DNA of 41,615 nt from Pseudomonadota bacterium (GCA_021847995.1 JAJZNE010000027.1:1-41615), one strand, 5' to 3'. Counted from the first letter of the stretch, positions 1 to 8,151 are shown. The notes: generated from the letters alone by a model not told the origin. Numbers and translations: made by a program.

Positions 1-561
1 CCCGCCGGTGCCGAACGCATCGGTCGAATGGATCAGAGCGATCTTCGACTTCTTCAGGCCGTTGACGGTGAAGTCGGCGATCACCCGAGCCGAGTAGAGG
101 TCGTTCGGCCGGCAGCGGAACAGCCAGCGGTTGCCCATGTGGGTGAGCGTCGGGTCGGTGCCGCCGAACATCACCGGCCGCGCCGCCTTGGCCACGTCGG
201 GCGCCATCGCGTTGACCTGCGTCGAGCGGATCGAGCCGAGGAAGCCGACGCAATCGCCCCGCGCGACGAGGCGCGAGAAGGCGAGCACGACGCCGGGATT
301 GGTGGTCTGATCGTCTTCCGACACGATCTCCAGCCGGCGGCCGAGCACGCCGCCCGCGTCGTTCACCGCCTCCACCGCCAGGGTGGCGCAGTTGCGCTGG
401 ATGCGGCCGGGATCGGCGCCGGCGCCGGTGAGCGGCGTCACCATGCCGAACCTGATTGTCTCGGCGGCGGCGGCGCGGCCGGTGATTGCGAACGGCGCGA
501 CCGCTGCCGCGGCGGTGCCGAGAATGACGCTGCCAATCGCGCGCCGGCGGGTGATTGCCAT
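1..561 (-). CDS. ABC transporter substrate-binding protein, branched-chain amino-acid type (5' part)
   Basis: Partial gene running off the left edge; 187 codons from the ATG at 561 are visible. The product starts with a twin-arginine-like signal (MAITRRRAIG, then an Ala-rich hydrophobic stretch ending near TGRAAAAE), so it is exported. The mature part begins ETIRFGMVTPLTGAGA and continues with VNDAGGVLGRRLEIV and SEDDQTTNP, the N-terminal lobe pattern of Leu/Ile/Val-type periplasmic binding proteins (Peripla_BP_6). A GGGGGAA ribosome site precedes the ATG. The ligand cannot be told: this family also binds amides, urea and aromatics. anmK ends 100 bp upstream on the same strand. The partner permeases would lie outside the window. 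Confidence 0.88.
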   Translation of the reverse strand, partial: MAITRRRAIGSVILGTAAAAVAPFAITGRAAAAETIRFGMVTPLTGAGADPGRIQRNCATLAVEAVNDAGGVLGRRLEIVSEDDQTTNPGVVLAFSRLVARGDCVGFLGSIRSTQVNAMAPDVAKAARPVMFGGTDPTLTHMGNRWLFRCRPNDLYSARVIADFTVNGLKKSKIALIHSTDAFGTGG

Positions 562-661
562 GACCGTTCCCCCTGCGCCGTCCATGTCCGCAGCGCCTGC
601 CCTCAACGCATGCGAGTAAGGCACAGGGCGCCCGCCGCCGCAAGCGAAGCACCGCCGTCGC

Positions 662-1747
662 TCATCCTGTTCGGGGCTGCGGCGGGAACGCGATGCGGCC
701 GCCGGGCGCCGGCCGCGCGACGCCGGTGGTGGCGGGAAAGCTGAGCGGCAGCCGCTGCTGCACCCGTGCGGCGAGGAACGCGAAACACTGCGCCTCCAGC
801 GCATCGCCGTCCCAGCCCACCGCCTCCACCGGCACGACCGGTGCGGGCAGGCGGGCGCGCAGGGCAGCCATGATCGCCGGGTTGTGCCGCCCGCCGCCGC
901 ACACCAGCCAGCGGCGCGGCGGCGCCGGCAGGGGGGTGCGCGCCACCGCCTCGGCGAGGAAGGCGACCAGCGTCGCGGCCCCGTCGGCGGCCTGGAGGGC
1001 GGCGAGGCCGCTGGCCGCGAGGGTGGCGCGGAACGACAGCCGGTCGAGCGATTTCGGCGCAGGGCGGGCGAAATAGGGGTCGGCCAGCAGCCGCGCCAGC
1101 ACGCCGGCATCGGCGCTGCCGGCGGCGGCCAGCCGGCCGCCTTCGTCCTGCGGCCGGCCGAGATGGCGCTGCGCCCAGTCGTCCAGCGGACCGTTGCCGG
1201 GACCGGTATCGCAGGCCAGGATCGCGCCCGCCTGCCCGAGCCAGGTGACGTTGGCAACCCCGCCGATGTTGAGCACGGCGAGCGGCCGTTCGAGACCGGC
1301 GGCCAGGGCGTCATGGAACACCGGGGCGAGCGGCGCCCCCTCCCCGCCCTGCGCCACGTCGAGGGTGCGGAAATCATGTGCGACCGGAAGCCCGGTCAGC
1401 CGCGCCAGCAGGGCAGCGTCACCGATCTGCCAGGTGCGGTGCGCGGCGGGGGCGTGCAGGATGGTCTGGCCGTGAAAGCCGATCAGGTCGGCCGCCGCGC
1501 CGAGCGCCGCGACCGCCTCGGCATGCCGCAGCGTCAGCCGCCGTTCGGCGTCGTCGAGTGCCGGATCGTCCGCGGCGAGGGTCGGCACGCGGTCGAGCAG
1601 ACGGCGCAGATCGGCGCGCAGCGCGGCATCGTAGGGCCGCGTCAGGGCAGGGCCGAAGCGGGCGATGCGCGTCCCGTCGGTGAGCAGCCAGGCGGCGTCC
1701 ACGCCATCGAGGGAGGTGCCGCTCATCAGCCCGATGGCACGCAGCAT
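662..1747 (-). CDS. anmK: Anhydro-N-acetylmuramic acid kinase
   Basis: 361 aa, the usual AnmK length. The protein phosphorylates and hydrolyses 1,6-anhydro-MurNAc released during murein turnover to MurNAc-6-phosphate in the cytoplasm. Seen in the sequence: the N-terminal phosphate-binding signature [12 protein letters not shown] at residues 6-17, FHGQT (the HGQT motif), [12 protein letters not shown], and [12 protein letters not shown], all characteristic of the AnmK/ASKHA fold. The ATG at 1747 is preceded by GGAGAAGGCGG. The gene diverges from tyrS with only 36 bp between start codons, so the two promoters must overlap. No murQ or other recycling gene is visible beside it. Confidence 0.96.
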   Translation of the reverse strand: MLRAIGLMSGTSLDGVDAAWLLTDGTRIARFGPALTRPYDAALRADLRRLLDRVPTLAADDPALDDAERRLTLRHAEAVAALGAAADLIGFHGQTILHAPAAHRTWQIGDAALLARLTGLPVAHDFRTLDVAQGGEGAPLAPVFHDALAAGLERPLAVLNIGGVANVTWLGQAGAILACDTGPGNGPLDDWAQRHLGRPQDEGGRLAAAGSADAGVLARLLADPYFARPAPKSLDRLSFRATLAASGLAALQAADGAATLVAFLAEAVARTPLPAPPRRWLVCGGGRHNPAIMAALRARLPAPVVPVEAVGWDGDALEAQCFAFLAARVQQRLPLSFPATTGVARPAPGGRIAFPPQPRTG

Positions 1748-1783
1748 TCCGCCTTCTCCACCGCTGTGCTAGGAGCGCCGATC

Positions 1784-3028
1784 ATGACAGCGAGCGGTTT
1801 CCTGCGCGAGGCGACGGAACGTGGCTTCGTGCATCAATGCACCGACCTGGCGGCCCTGGACGCGGCGCTGTGCGCCGGAACGGTGACCGGCTATATTGGC
1901 TTCGACTGCACCGCCGACAGCCTGCATGTCGGCAGCCTGGTACAGATCATGCTGCTGCGGCTGATGCAGCGCCACGGGCACCGGCCGCTGGTGCTGCTGG
2001 GCGGCGGGACGACGCGCATCGGCGATCCGTCCGGCCGCGACGAATCGCGCCAGCTGCTGAGCGATGCGCAGATCGCCGCCAACATGGCCGGCATAAGGCG
2101 GGTGTTCGAGCCGTTCCTGACCTTCGGGGCAGAGGCGCCGGCGGCGCTGGTGGGCAACAACGCCGACTGGCTGGACGGGCTTGGCTATATCCCGCTGCTG
2201 CGCGATGTGGGCACGGAGTTCACCGTCAACCGCATGCTGGGGTTCGATTCGGTGCGCCTCAGGCTCGCGCGCGAGCAGCCGCTGACGTTCCTCGAATTCA
2301 ACTACATGATCCTGCAATCCTATGATTTCCGAGAGCTTTACCGTCGCCACGGGGTGACGTTGCAGATGGGCGGCTCCGACCAGTGGGGCAATATCGTGTG
2401 CGGGATGGAGCTGGTGCGGCGCACCGACGGGGGCAGCGTGTTCGGGCTGACGACGCCCCTGATCACCACCGCGTCGGGCGCCAAGATGGGCAAGACGGCG
2501 CGCGGCGCGGTGTGGCTGACCGCCGACCGGGTCGGCCCCTATGAGTACTGGCAGTTCTGGCGCAACACCGAGGATGGCGATGTCGGCCGCTTCCTGCGCC
2601 TGTTCACCGACCTGACGCTGCCCGAGATCGCTCGGCTGGAGGCGCTGGGCGGGGCGGAGATCAACGCGGCGAAGGCGGTGCTGGCGACCGAGGCGACCGC
2701 GCTCGCGCATGGCCGCGAAGCGGCGGAGGGGGCGGCGGCGACGGCGCGGGCGACGTTCGAGGAAGGCGCGGCGGCGGCGAGCCTGCCCGGCGTGACGGTG
2801 CCGGCGGCGGAGCTTGCGGCCGGCATTCCGGCGTTCCGGCTGTTTGCGCTCGCGGGCCTCGCCGCCTCGGGCGGGGAGGCGCGGCGGCTGATCCGCGGCG
2901 GCGGGGCGCGCGTCAATGATGCGGCGGTCGCCGATGAGGGGCAGATCATCGGCCTCGGCGACCTGCGCGACGGGGCGATCAAGCTGTCGGCCGGACGCAA
3001 GCAGCACATCCTGGTGCGGGCTGGGTAG
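1784..3028 (+). CDS. tyrS: Tyrosyl-tRNA synthetase
   Basis: 414 aa, class I aminoacyl-tRNA synthetase that charges tRNA-Tyr in the cytoplasm. The HIGH-class motif appears as HVGS (residues 48-51) and the KMSKS loop as KMGKT (residues 234-238), the form usual in alphaproteobacteria. Other family blocks are [32 protein letters not shown] and an S4 RNA-binding domain over the last ~70 residues ([13 protein letters not shown]). The frame stays open far upstream, but homology begins at the ATG at 1784, which has AGGAG 8 bp before it, so that start was chosen. It runs tail-to-tail with the membrane gene at 3033, with four bases between stop codons. Confidence 0.97.
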   Translation: MTASGFLREATERGFVHQCTDLAALDAALCAGTVTGYIGFDCTADSLHVGSLVQIMLLRLMQRHGHRPLVLLGGGTTRIGDPSGRDESRQLLSDAQIAANMAGIRRVFEPFLTFGAEAPAALVGNNADWLDGLGYIPLLRDVGTEFTVNRMLGFDSVRLRLAREQPLTFLEFNYMILQSYDFRELYRRHGVTLQMGGSDQWGNIVCGMELVRRTDGGSVFGLTTPLITTASGAKMGKTARGAVWLTADRVGPYEYWQFWRNTEDGDVGRFLRLFTDLTLPEIARLEALGGAEINAAKAVLATEATALAHGREAAEGAAATARATFEEGAAAASLPGVTVPAAELAAGIPAFRLFALAGLAASGGEARRLIRGGGARVNDAAVADEGQIIGLGDLRDGAIKLSAGRKQHILVRAG

Positions 3029-3032
3029 CGGT

Positions 3033-3626
3033 TCACAACCCGGTGACGAACTTCGCCATCACGACGATGATCGCGACCTGCAACAGGCCCTGCAACGCCA
3101 CCGCATAGACATAGCGCCGCATCAGCCGCCCGATCCGCGCCAGATCCGGGGCCGGGCGGCGCATTTCCCAATAGACCAGCAGGTTGGTCGGCAGCAGCAC
3201 GCCGAGGCCCTGCACCGTGAGCACGGCAACGATCACCAGCGCCGCCAGCACCCAGCCATATTGCGGCCAGGGCAGGGCGAGAAACCCCAACTGGCGGGCA
3301 TGGAACCAGCCGGCGGTGCCGGTGAGGATGGCGAGCGTGGGCAGCAGGAACAGCGTTTTCGGCATCAGCCGCAGGATCATCGCCCGCCGCGCCTCCGGCG
3401 GCAGGCGGCGCATGATCGGGCCGATGACGAAGCCCATGAACAGGTCGATCCCGGTCCACATCACGCCGCACATGACATGGAGGAAGTTCAGCACCCAGCG
3501 ATCGTCGGCAGCGATCGCGGCGACCAGCACGAAGAAGGCAAGCGCCACCCAGAACAGGTTGCGCAGATCGATTCCCGGCACATCCATCGGCAATGCCGTG
3601 GCAGAAGCAGGCGATGTGCTGCTCAT
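3033..3626 (-). CDS. Four-helix integral membrane protein, function unknown
   Basis: 197 aa from the ATG at 3626, chosen because GGAGG lies seven bases upstream; an in-frame start at 3680 has no such site. About four hydrophobic helices are visible: LFWVALAFFVLVAAIAA, VMCGVMWTGIDLFMGFVI, LFLLPTLAILTG and WVLAALVIVAVLTVQGLGVLL, with a further hydrophobic C-terminal segment. A conserved-looking His followed by a Trp-Thr-Gly-Ile-Asp stretch in the second helix resembles the CopD-like and urate-oxidase-N-like membrane domains, which may bind haem or metal. That resemblance is weak and no function is assigned. It converges on tyrS and diverges from aat (about 100 bp apart). Confidence 0.75.
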   Translation of the reverse strand: MSSTSPASATALPMDVPGIDLRNLFWVALAFFVLVAAIAADDRWVLNFLHVMCGVMWTGIDLFMGFVIGPIMRRLPPEARRAMILRLMPKTLFLLPTLAILTGTAGWFHARQLGFLALPWPQYGWVLAALVIVAVLTVQGLGVLLPTNLLVYWEMRRPAPDLARIGRLMRRYVYAVALQGLLQVAIIVVMAKFVTGL

Positions 3627-3724
3627 GCAACATCCTCCGCCGGACGGCGGGATCATAACGACAGCATGGCGGCCGCGCAACGCGGCACATCGGTCGCTTC
3701 CCCGCCGTCGCGCGATCCGGCAAT

Positions 3725-4393
3725 ATGGCGCGGATGTCGCGCCGAAGCCTGGAAATCACGCCCGACCTGATGCTGCGCGCCTACCGCGCCGGCCTGTTCC
3801 CGATGGCCGAGACGCGGCGCGGCGAGCGGCTTTACTGGCTCGACCCGGACATGCGCGGCGTGCTGCCGCTGCTCGGGTTCCATCTGCCGCGCCGGCTGCT
3901 GCGCACGGTGCTGGCGGGGGTGTTCACGATCACCGTCGATGCCGACTTCCCCGCCGTCATCGCCGCCTGCGCCGCGACCGCGCCGGGGCGGGAGGATACC
4001 TGGATCAATGCCGAGATCGAGCGGCTGTTCACCGAGCTGCACCGGCTCGGTCACGCCCATTCGGTGGAGGCATGGCAGGGCGGCACCCTGGCCGGCGGTC
4101 TTTACGGGGTGGCGCTGGGCGGGGCGTTCTTCGGCGAGAGCATGTTCAGCCGGGCGCGCGACGCCTCCAAGACGGCGCTGGCGCATCTCGTCGCCCGCCT
4201 GCGCATCGGGGGGTTCCGGCTGCTTGATACGCAGTTCGTGACCATGCATCTGGCGCAGTTCGGCGCGATCGAGCTGCGGCGCGATGAGTACAAGGCCGAG
4301 CTCGCGCGTGCGCTGGAGGCGCCGGCAGGCTGGCCGGAGGCGGTGACGGAGGAGCAGCTGGCGGGCGAATTGCGGGCGATGGCCGGGCGCTGA
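3725..4393 (+). CDS. aat: Leucyl/phenylalanyl-tRNA--protein transferase
   Basis: 222 aa. Aat transfers Leu or Phe from its tRNA to the N-terminus of proteins beginning with Arg or Lys, marking them for ClpS/ClpAP degradation (N-degron pathway). Family blocks seen: AYRAGLFPM near residue 20, the YWLDPDMRGVLPL segment, HSVEAWQGGTLAGGLYGV, FGESMFSR and LLDTQFVTMHL, in the expected order and at the expected total length. The ATG at 3725 and the in-frame ATG at 3734 are both possible; neither has a strong ribosome site. clpS or clpA are not in the window. Confidence 0.95.
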   Translation: MARMSRRSLEITPDLMLRAYRAGLFPMAETRRGERLYWLDPDMRGVLPLLGFHLPRRLLRTVLAGVFTITVDADFPAVIAACAATAPGREDTWINAEIERLFTELHRLGHAHSVEAWQGGTLAGGLYGVALGGAFFGESMFSRARDASKTALAHLVARLRIGGFRLLDTQFVTMHLAQFGAIELRRDEYKAELARALEAPAGWPEAVTEEQLAGELRAMAGR

Positions 4394-4470
4394 GCGCATC
4401 CGCCGACAGCGGCGGCGCGTAACGCCGGACGCGCGGGCGAGTCCGCCCGGTGACGGCGCAGGAGACGGCG

Positions 4471-5328
4471 ATGCGGCTGAGCGGCGTGGTACGCGACCCG
4501 GCGGGGCGGTTTTCCTGGCTCAAGCTGGGCGTGCTGGCGTTCGCCCTGTCGCATGCGGCGGTGCTGCTGCTGCGCTGGTATCTGCACGATCTCGGCCCGC
4601 GCCCGATCACCGAGGCGATCCATGTCAGCGGCCTGTGGGCGATCCGGTTCCTCCTGCTCTCGCTTGCCGTGACGCCGGCACGCGCGGTGCTGGACTGGGG
4701 GCGCGTGGTGATGCTGCGGCGCATGCTGGGGGTGACCGCGGCCTGCTATGCGGTGTTGCACCTGACGCTGTTCGCGCTCGACCAGAAATGGCGGCTGCTG
4801 CATGTCGCGAGCGAGATCGCGCTGCGGTTCTATCTCACCATCGGGTTCATCGCCCTGCTCGGGCTGCTGGCGCTGGCGGTGACCTCGACCGACGGCTGGC
4901 AGCGGCGGCTCGGCGCGCGGTGGAAGAAGCTGCACCGGCTCGCCTACGGGATCGCGGTGCTGGCGCTGTTCCACTACGCCGTGCAGTCGAAGGCGGACAT
5001 CACCGATGCGGTGCTGCTGGCCGGGCTGTTCGCCTGGGCGATGTACTGGCGCAGGCTGCGCCGGCGCTGGCAGCAGCGCCTGTGGCCGATCCTGCCGCTG
5101 GCGCTGGCGGCGGCGGCGAGCGCGTCGGTGTTCGAGGCGGCGTGGTACGCGGTGCGCAACCACGTCGATCCGTGGCTGGTATGGGACGCCAATTTCGATC
5201 TCAGCTACGGCCCGCGGCCGGCGGTGTGGGTGCTGATCCTGGGCGTGCTGCTGTTCGCGCTGGCCGGGCTGCGGCGCTGGCGCAGACGGCGCGGGGCGCT
5301 GCCGCGCGGGGCGGTGCGGCGGGCGTGA
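4471..5328 (+). CDS. msrQ: MsrQ/YedZ-like haem-binding membrane subunit, C-terminally extended
   Basis: 285 aa from the ATG at 4471, chosen over the GTG at 4450 because GGAG lies seven bases upstream. MsrQ is the membrane b-type cytochrome that feeds quinol electrons to the periplasmic methionine sulfoxide reductase MsrP. The family core is visible: TGxLxLRxLLxSLxVTP-like segment (RFLLLSLAVTP), RRMLGV, YAVLHL with a candidate haem His, YLTIGFIAL, and the WKKLHRLAY block followed by LFHYAVQSK. Most MsrQ proteins end near residue 205-210. Here about 75 further residues add two hydrophobic helices (PLALAAAASASVF, VWVLILGVLLFALAG). No msrP lies next to it, so the partner must be elsewhere or the protein has another one. 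Confidence 0.85.
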   Translation: MRLSGVVRDPAGRFSWLKLGVLAFALSHAAVLLLRWYLHDLGPRPITEAIHVSGLWAIRFLLLSLAVTPARAVLDWGRVVMLRRMLGVTAACYAVLHLTLFALDQKWRLLHVASEIALRFYLTIGFIALLGLLALAVTSTDGWQRRLGARWKKLHRLAYGIAVLALFHYAVQSKADITDAVLLAGLFAWAMYWRRLRRRWQQRLWPILPLALAAAASASVFEAAWYAVRNHVDPWLVWDANFDLSYGPRPAVWVLILGVLLFALAGLRRWRRRRGALPRGAVRRA

Positions 5329-5353
5329 CGGCGGCTGCAAGGTGCGCCGTCAC
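5325..5353 (+). terminator. Hairpin at the msrQ stop codon, possible terminator
   Basis: GTGACGGCG and CGCCGTCAC form a perfect 9-bp stem with an 11-base loop, and the left arm includes the msrQ TGA. There is no T-run after it, so it is a weak intrinsic terminator or only a 3' mRNA-stabilising structure. Confidence 0.4.
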
Positions 5354-5396
5354 CGGCCGGAGCATGCGGCGGCGCGCGCGGGAGAATTTCGCCGTG

Positions 5397-5588
5397 CCCG
5401 GCCGGAAGCGGCATCTCCGACCCGGCGTGATCTTCCGCAAGGTCACCTACGGGTTCCGCTGCGAGTGAGGCGCCGAAGCCTACGCCGCCGCCGCCAGCAT
5501 CATCGCCACCGGGAAATTACACGGCCTGACCGCCCTGCACGCCCTGCGCAACGCCTTGGCCGGTGTGCCAATCATCCCATCAGGGTGA
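5397..5588 (+). pseudogene. IS66-family transposase, 3' remnant
   Basis: The plus frame reads RKRHLRPGVIFRKVTYGFRC, then E, a TGA stop (5466-5468), then GAEAYAAAASIIATGKLHGL and ALHALRNALAG to a second TGA at 5586. This is the C-terminal end of IS66 (TnpC-type) transposases, where the stop position is normally Trp in a SEWGA-like stretch, so TGG to TGA explains it. All of the catalytic domain upstream is missing, and identity to IS66 is lost before about 5397. It is closely related in DNA to 7099-7155 of the second remnant. It is not expected to be expressed as a functional protein. Confidence 0.8.
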
Positions 5589-5649
5589 ACCACCAGCGGG
5601 GGGGTGAGCAATTGCGATGATTCTGATCTGCGAACTCGATGGAACAGCG

Positions 5650-6150
5650 CTATCTCGAACGTCGCCGCTTCCCGCGCAACCGCAACGGAGTCTCGGTGAA
5701 CTGGACGGACACAGGACTTGGTGGGGGCAGAGGCCGCTCCTTCTTCGGCAGCCAGGGGGCATTCTTGCCGAAAGTCAGCTCCAATGCGTGCATAAGCGCA
5801 GTGGCACCTCCCGCTGTCCAAGGCATTCCAAACGCATTTTTAATGCCGCGCTCATTGAGCCGGTCAGCCAGTGTGTCGGCCTTCCGGACGCGTCCTGCCA
5901 CGTGCGCAATAAGAGGACGAATTTCAAGCAACCGGCCCTTCGGGAGTGCCGCTTCCTTTCGCCATCCGGGTGGAAGTTGTTCGCCCGGCTTGAGGACGAT
6001 TCGGAGTGGGGACGTAACTATTGGGCCTTTTTGCGTTTTCGGGACACCTTTGGCAGCAAGGTACTGCCGGGATTGGTCCGGGGAACCGCTTGGACTGAAA
6101 CGATTATTCGTCTTGTACATGGACCGCCATCCGGCAAAGGCCACCGACAT
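5650..6150 (-). CDS. Orphan ORF of lower GC, possible recombinase-tail fragment
   Basis: 166 aa reading frame from ATG 6150 (an internal ATG at 6120 is possible; neither has a clear ribosome site). It is basic, with RGKRRRSR at its C-terminus. Residues around 88-118 read ADTLADRLNERGIKNAFGMP followed by WTAGGATAL. This resembles the short segment in serine-recombinase (resolvase/invertase) proteins where a helix-turn-helix AxxLNxRGI is followed by a Gly-x-x-Trp-Thr. There is no recombinase catalytic domain. Composition is less GC-rich than the neighbours, which fits foreign origin. I do not recognise the full protein; it may be a fragment or not translated at all. Overlapping frames on the other strand look less protein-like. 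Confidence 0.4.
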   Translation of the reverse strand: MSVAFAGWRSMYKTNNRFSPSGSPDQSRQYLAAKGVPKTQKGPIVTSPLRIVLKPGEQLPPGWRKEAALPKGRLLEIRPLIAHVAGRVRKADTLADRLNERGIKNAFGMPWTAGGATALMHALELTFGKNAPWLPKKERPLPPPSPVSVQFTETPLRLRGKRRRSR

Positions 6151-6187
6151 CTATCGTAACGAACTTGCGGGGGGAATGATAGCAAGC

Positions 6188-6217
6188 GTAGGGGGGATAA
6201 GCGAAGCGTCATGCGCC
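6188..6217 (+). repeat. REP-like palindromic element, copy 1
   Basis: A 30-base unit with the core ATAAGCGAAGCG followed by TCATGCGCC. It matches the reverse complement of 6558-6587 at 27 of 30 positions by direct comparison. It lies on the 3' side of the RAYT remnant. Its left arm is degenerate (GGGGGG where the other copy has GGGCGC), so its own palindrome is partly lost. Confidence 0.75.
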
Positions 6218-6250
6218 GGTGGCGGCGGGGAGGGGCTCGGTGCAGCGGCG

Positions 6251-6557
6251 TCAGCGGCGCTCTCCCCAATCGATATCCGGCAGGGCCTTGCAGGCTCAGT
6301 CCGTGGGATACACTCCGGCGGCAACGGCACGATGGAACGGGGAGTACGGCCGTGACGCCGGGTCTGCGACCGACCCGTGCCCGACCGGATTGAAATGCAC
6401 GTCGTCCACGTGATCGGCATAGTCCCTGTCGTCGCGGATGGTGTGTTCCCGGAAGCGCCGCTGCCAGATACCCCGTTCGCCACGGGCGCGGCGGACGGCC
6501 GTGCGAAGTGCGTCGATGTGCCCGGTGAGCAACCGGCTGTCGCGATCGACTGGCGAT
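6251..6557 (-). pseudogene. REP-associated tyrosine transposase (RAYT, Y1_Tnp) remnant
   Basis: The minus frame reads LLTGHIDALRTAVRRARGER, then GIWQRRFREHTIRDD, then DYADHVDDVHFNPVGHG and FHRAVAAGVYPTD, ending in TGA at 6296. Without that stop it continues ACKALPDIDWGERR to a second TGA at 6251, as intact RAYTs do after YPxDW, so TGG to TGA is the likely nonsense mutation. The N-terminus is missing. Between AVRRARG and ERGIWQRRF the usual middle of the family, which carries the His-x-His catalytic pair and the DxDFSxRWRLIK-like block, is absent with the frame kept. The protein therefore lacks its HUH active site. REP-like elements sit on both sides. Confidence 0.82.
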
Positions 6558-6587
6558 GGCGCATGGCGCTTCGCTTATGCGCCCTAC
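6558..6587 (-). repeat. REP-like palindromic element, copy 2
   Basis: Read on the minus strand this 30-base unit is GTAGGGCGCATAAGCGAAGC followed by GCCATGCGCC. Its GGCGCAT and ATGCGCC ends are complementary and enclose the AAGCGAAGC core. It is the inverted partner of 6188-6217 and lies on the 5' side of the RAYT remnant, the arrangement expected for REP elements mobilised by a RAYT. Confidence 0.8.
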
Positions 6588-6654
6588 GATCGGCGCAATT
6601 GCCCACCTGGGTAGCGCCTGACCGGCCGGGAGGGGTTGGGGCGGGTGGGTGCGA

Positions 6655-7193
6655 ATGAGAGCGGCGCTGGCGCGCATCGCCGAACTGGAGGCGCGGCTGG
6701 CCAAATTCGAGCGGCCGGGCAAGACGCTGGACAATTGGTCCGGGTGTCCGACATGCCGGGCAGCCAGCGCGGCGACGCGGTGAGATGGCAGGTGTGTCTG
6801 GCGCATCTGCTGCGCGATGCCCGCTACGGCGTCGAGGGCGGCGACACCGACTTCAGCGCCGCGTTCAGGCGGCTGCTGCTGCGCGCCATCGCCATCGGCC
6901 GACGACGATCGACGTTCCAGGACACCACGCTCGCGCAGTATCGCGCCGATCCGGATCGCCGGCTCGACCGCATCATGGCGGCCGTCCCGCTCGGCGAGCC
7001 GGGCCGCAGGCTGCGCAGGCGCATCGCCGCCAACCGGGGGCATCTGTTCGCGTTCGTGACCAACCGCGACGTGCCAGACACCAACAACCTCTCCGAACGT
7101 CATCTCCGCCCCGGCGTGATCTTCCGCAAGGTCACCCGCGGGTTCCGGTCGGAAAGGCAGGGGAACGTGCTCGCGCTGCGTGCGATCCGATGA
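6655..7193 (+). pseudogene. IS66-family transposase with large internal deletion
   Basis: From ATG 6655 one frame gives RIAELEARLAKFERPGKTLD followed by N, the conserved N-terminal coiled-coil start of IS66 TnpC-type transposases, but it stops at 6781-6783. In another frame, from about 6745, the C-terminal catalytic part appears: WQVCLAHLLRDARYGVEGGD, DTTLAQYRADPDRRLD, LFAFVTNRDVPDTNNLSERH, then LRPGVIFRKVTRGFRSE, ending at 7193. The zinc-finger and most of the DDE domain between these blocks are missing, and the two parts are out of frame. The last residues also diverge from the family after GFRSE. It is a dead copy. Confidence 0.85.
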
Positions 7194-7222
7194 TCCGATG
7201 CGATCGGGACTGCCAATGGCGC

Positions 7223-7624
7223 CTATCGGGGAAAATGCTCGACGTGGGTTTCGGCGGTGCGGCCGAGATAGACGGCTCGGCGGCCGGGAAATGATACGAT
7301 ATAGCCGACACAGCCGGCCGCCATGACCTTTGCACAGAACCCGGCGTAGGTGTAGCCGGGCACCAGGCGCTGCGCTTCGCCGATGGCGGCCTGAACGGCC
7401 GCCGTGTCCAGCGCGGCGGCGATCGGCACGCGGGGCCGGTGCGTCGGCAGCACCGCGCTGTCGCCGTCCGGCAGGTAATAGGTCGCGGTGGCGCGGCGGA
7501 AATCGATCGCATAGCTCTCGAAACCGGCCTGCATCAGCGTTGCCACGATCTGCGGGAAGGTCATGCCGTTGTTCTCGGCACCTTCGAGACAGGTTCGGGC
7601 GATCGCGGTCAGATCGGCATCCAT
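7223..7624 (-). CDS. DUF1398 family protein (YbcV-like)
   Basis: 133 aa, small soluble protein. The whole length matches the DUF1398/YbcV family as I know it: TFPQIVATLMQAGFESYAID, TATYYLPDGDS, AIGEAQRLVPGYTYAGFCAK and AAGCVGYIVSFPGRRAVYLG followed by RTAETHVEHF. Function is unknown. The ATG at 7624 was chosen because family homology starts there. It begins 50 bp after the MarR-type regulator on the same strand, so the two are probably cotranscribed and the regulator may control it. The mobile-element island starts directly downstream. Confidence 0.88.
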   Translation of the reverse strand: MDADLTAIARTCLEGAENNGMTFPQIVATLMQAGFESYAIDFRRATATYYLPDGDSAVLPTHRPRVPIAAALDTAAVQAAIGEAQRLVPGYTYAGFCAKVMAAGCVGYIVSFPGRRAVYLGRTAETHVEHFPR

Positions 7625-7674
7625 GGCACGCGCCTTTCCGGTGGTGGTCCGTTGCGGTCGGTTCGGGCAGACAT

Positions 7675-8151
7675 TCAGTCCACAGGCACGCTGCGCAGGC
7701 CCTTTCGCCGGACGATCGCTTTCATCGCCGCCGCGATCGTGGCGTGCGTGGCGGGGTCGATAGAACCGAAGAATTCCGCGTCGTTGGCATCGGCGAGCGA
7801 CGACAGGACGGGCACCAGGGCGTGGCCCGCTTCGGTCAGCGCCAGCGTCTGCGTGCGCAGATCGTCCGCGCCCGCCGTCCGGACGATCAGGGTTTTGGCG
7901 ACGAGCCTGTCGGCGAGCCTGGTGATCGCGCCGCGGGTCATGCCCAGGCGTTCGGCCAGGATGCTCGGCATCACCGCCCCGGCGTCGAACAACGCGCGCA
8001 ACACGACCCATTCCGCCACGGTCACGCCATGCGCGGCGATCCTGCGGCTGAACGCATGCGAGACGTGGTTCGAGACAAAGCGGAGCCAGTAGCCGAGATG
8101 GGCATCGAGCGGGCTGACGAGGGGGCGGCGTGCCAGGGGAGTTTCCTTCAT
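7675..8151 (-). CDS. MarR-family transcriptional regulator
   Basis: 158 aa winged-helix regulator, a dimeric DNA-binding repressor in this family. Seen: an N-terminal helix with LRFVSNHVSHAFSRRI, the recognition region ILAERLGMTRGAITRLADRL, and the wing with ADDLRTQTLALTEAG, in the standard MarR order. Its ATG (8149-8151) lies beside three copies of an AGTTTCCTT half-site (8140-8188), which suggests autoregulation. The DUF1398 gene follows in the same direction. The ligand is unknown. It is not closely similar to the other MarR protein at 26455. Confidence 0.93.
   Translation of the reverse strand: MKETPLARRPLVSPLDAHLGYWLRFVSNHVSHAFSRRIAAHGVTVAEWVVLRALFDAGAVMPSILAERLGMTRGAITRLADRLVAKTLIVRTAGADDLRTQTLALTEAGHALVPVLSSLADANDAEFFGSIDPATHATIAAAMKAIVRRKGLRSVPVD

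Larger units (their letters stand above)
5390..7222. mobile_element. Decayed mobile-element island
   Basis: About 1.8 kb between msrQ and the DUF1398 gene with no intact conserved gene. It holds, in order, an IS66 3' remnant (5397-5588), a lower-GC orphan ORF (5650-6150), a REP-RAYT-REP module (6188-6587) and a collapsed IS66 transposase gene (6655-7193). Base composition in 5600-6180 is visibly more AT-rich than either flank. No intact transposase, terminal inverted repeat pair or target duplication could be identified by eye, so the outer limits are approximate. Confidence 0.7.

Noticed and set aside
884-1783. Upstream extension of the tyrS frame by 300 codons
   Set aside because: It is antisense to anmK, low-complexity, and TyrS homology and a good ribosome site begin at 1784.
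5617-6355. Plus-strand frames in the mobile island
   Set aside because: They overlap the minus-strand orphan ORF and RAYT remnant and show no protein-like pattern.
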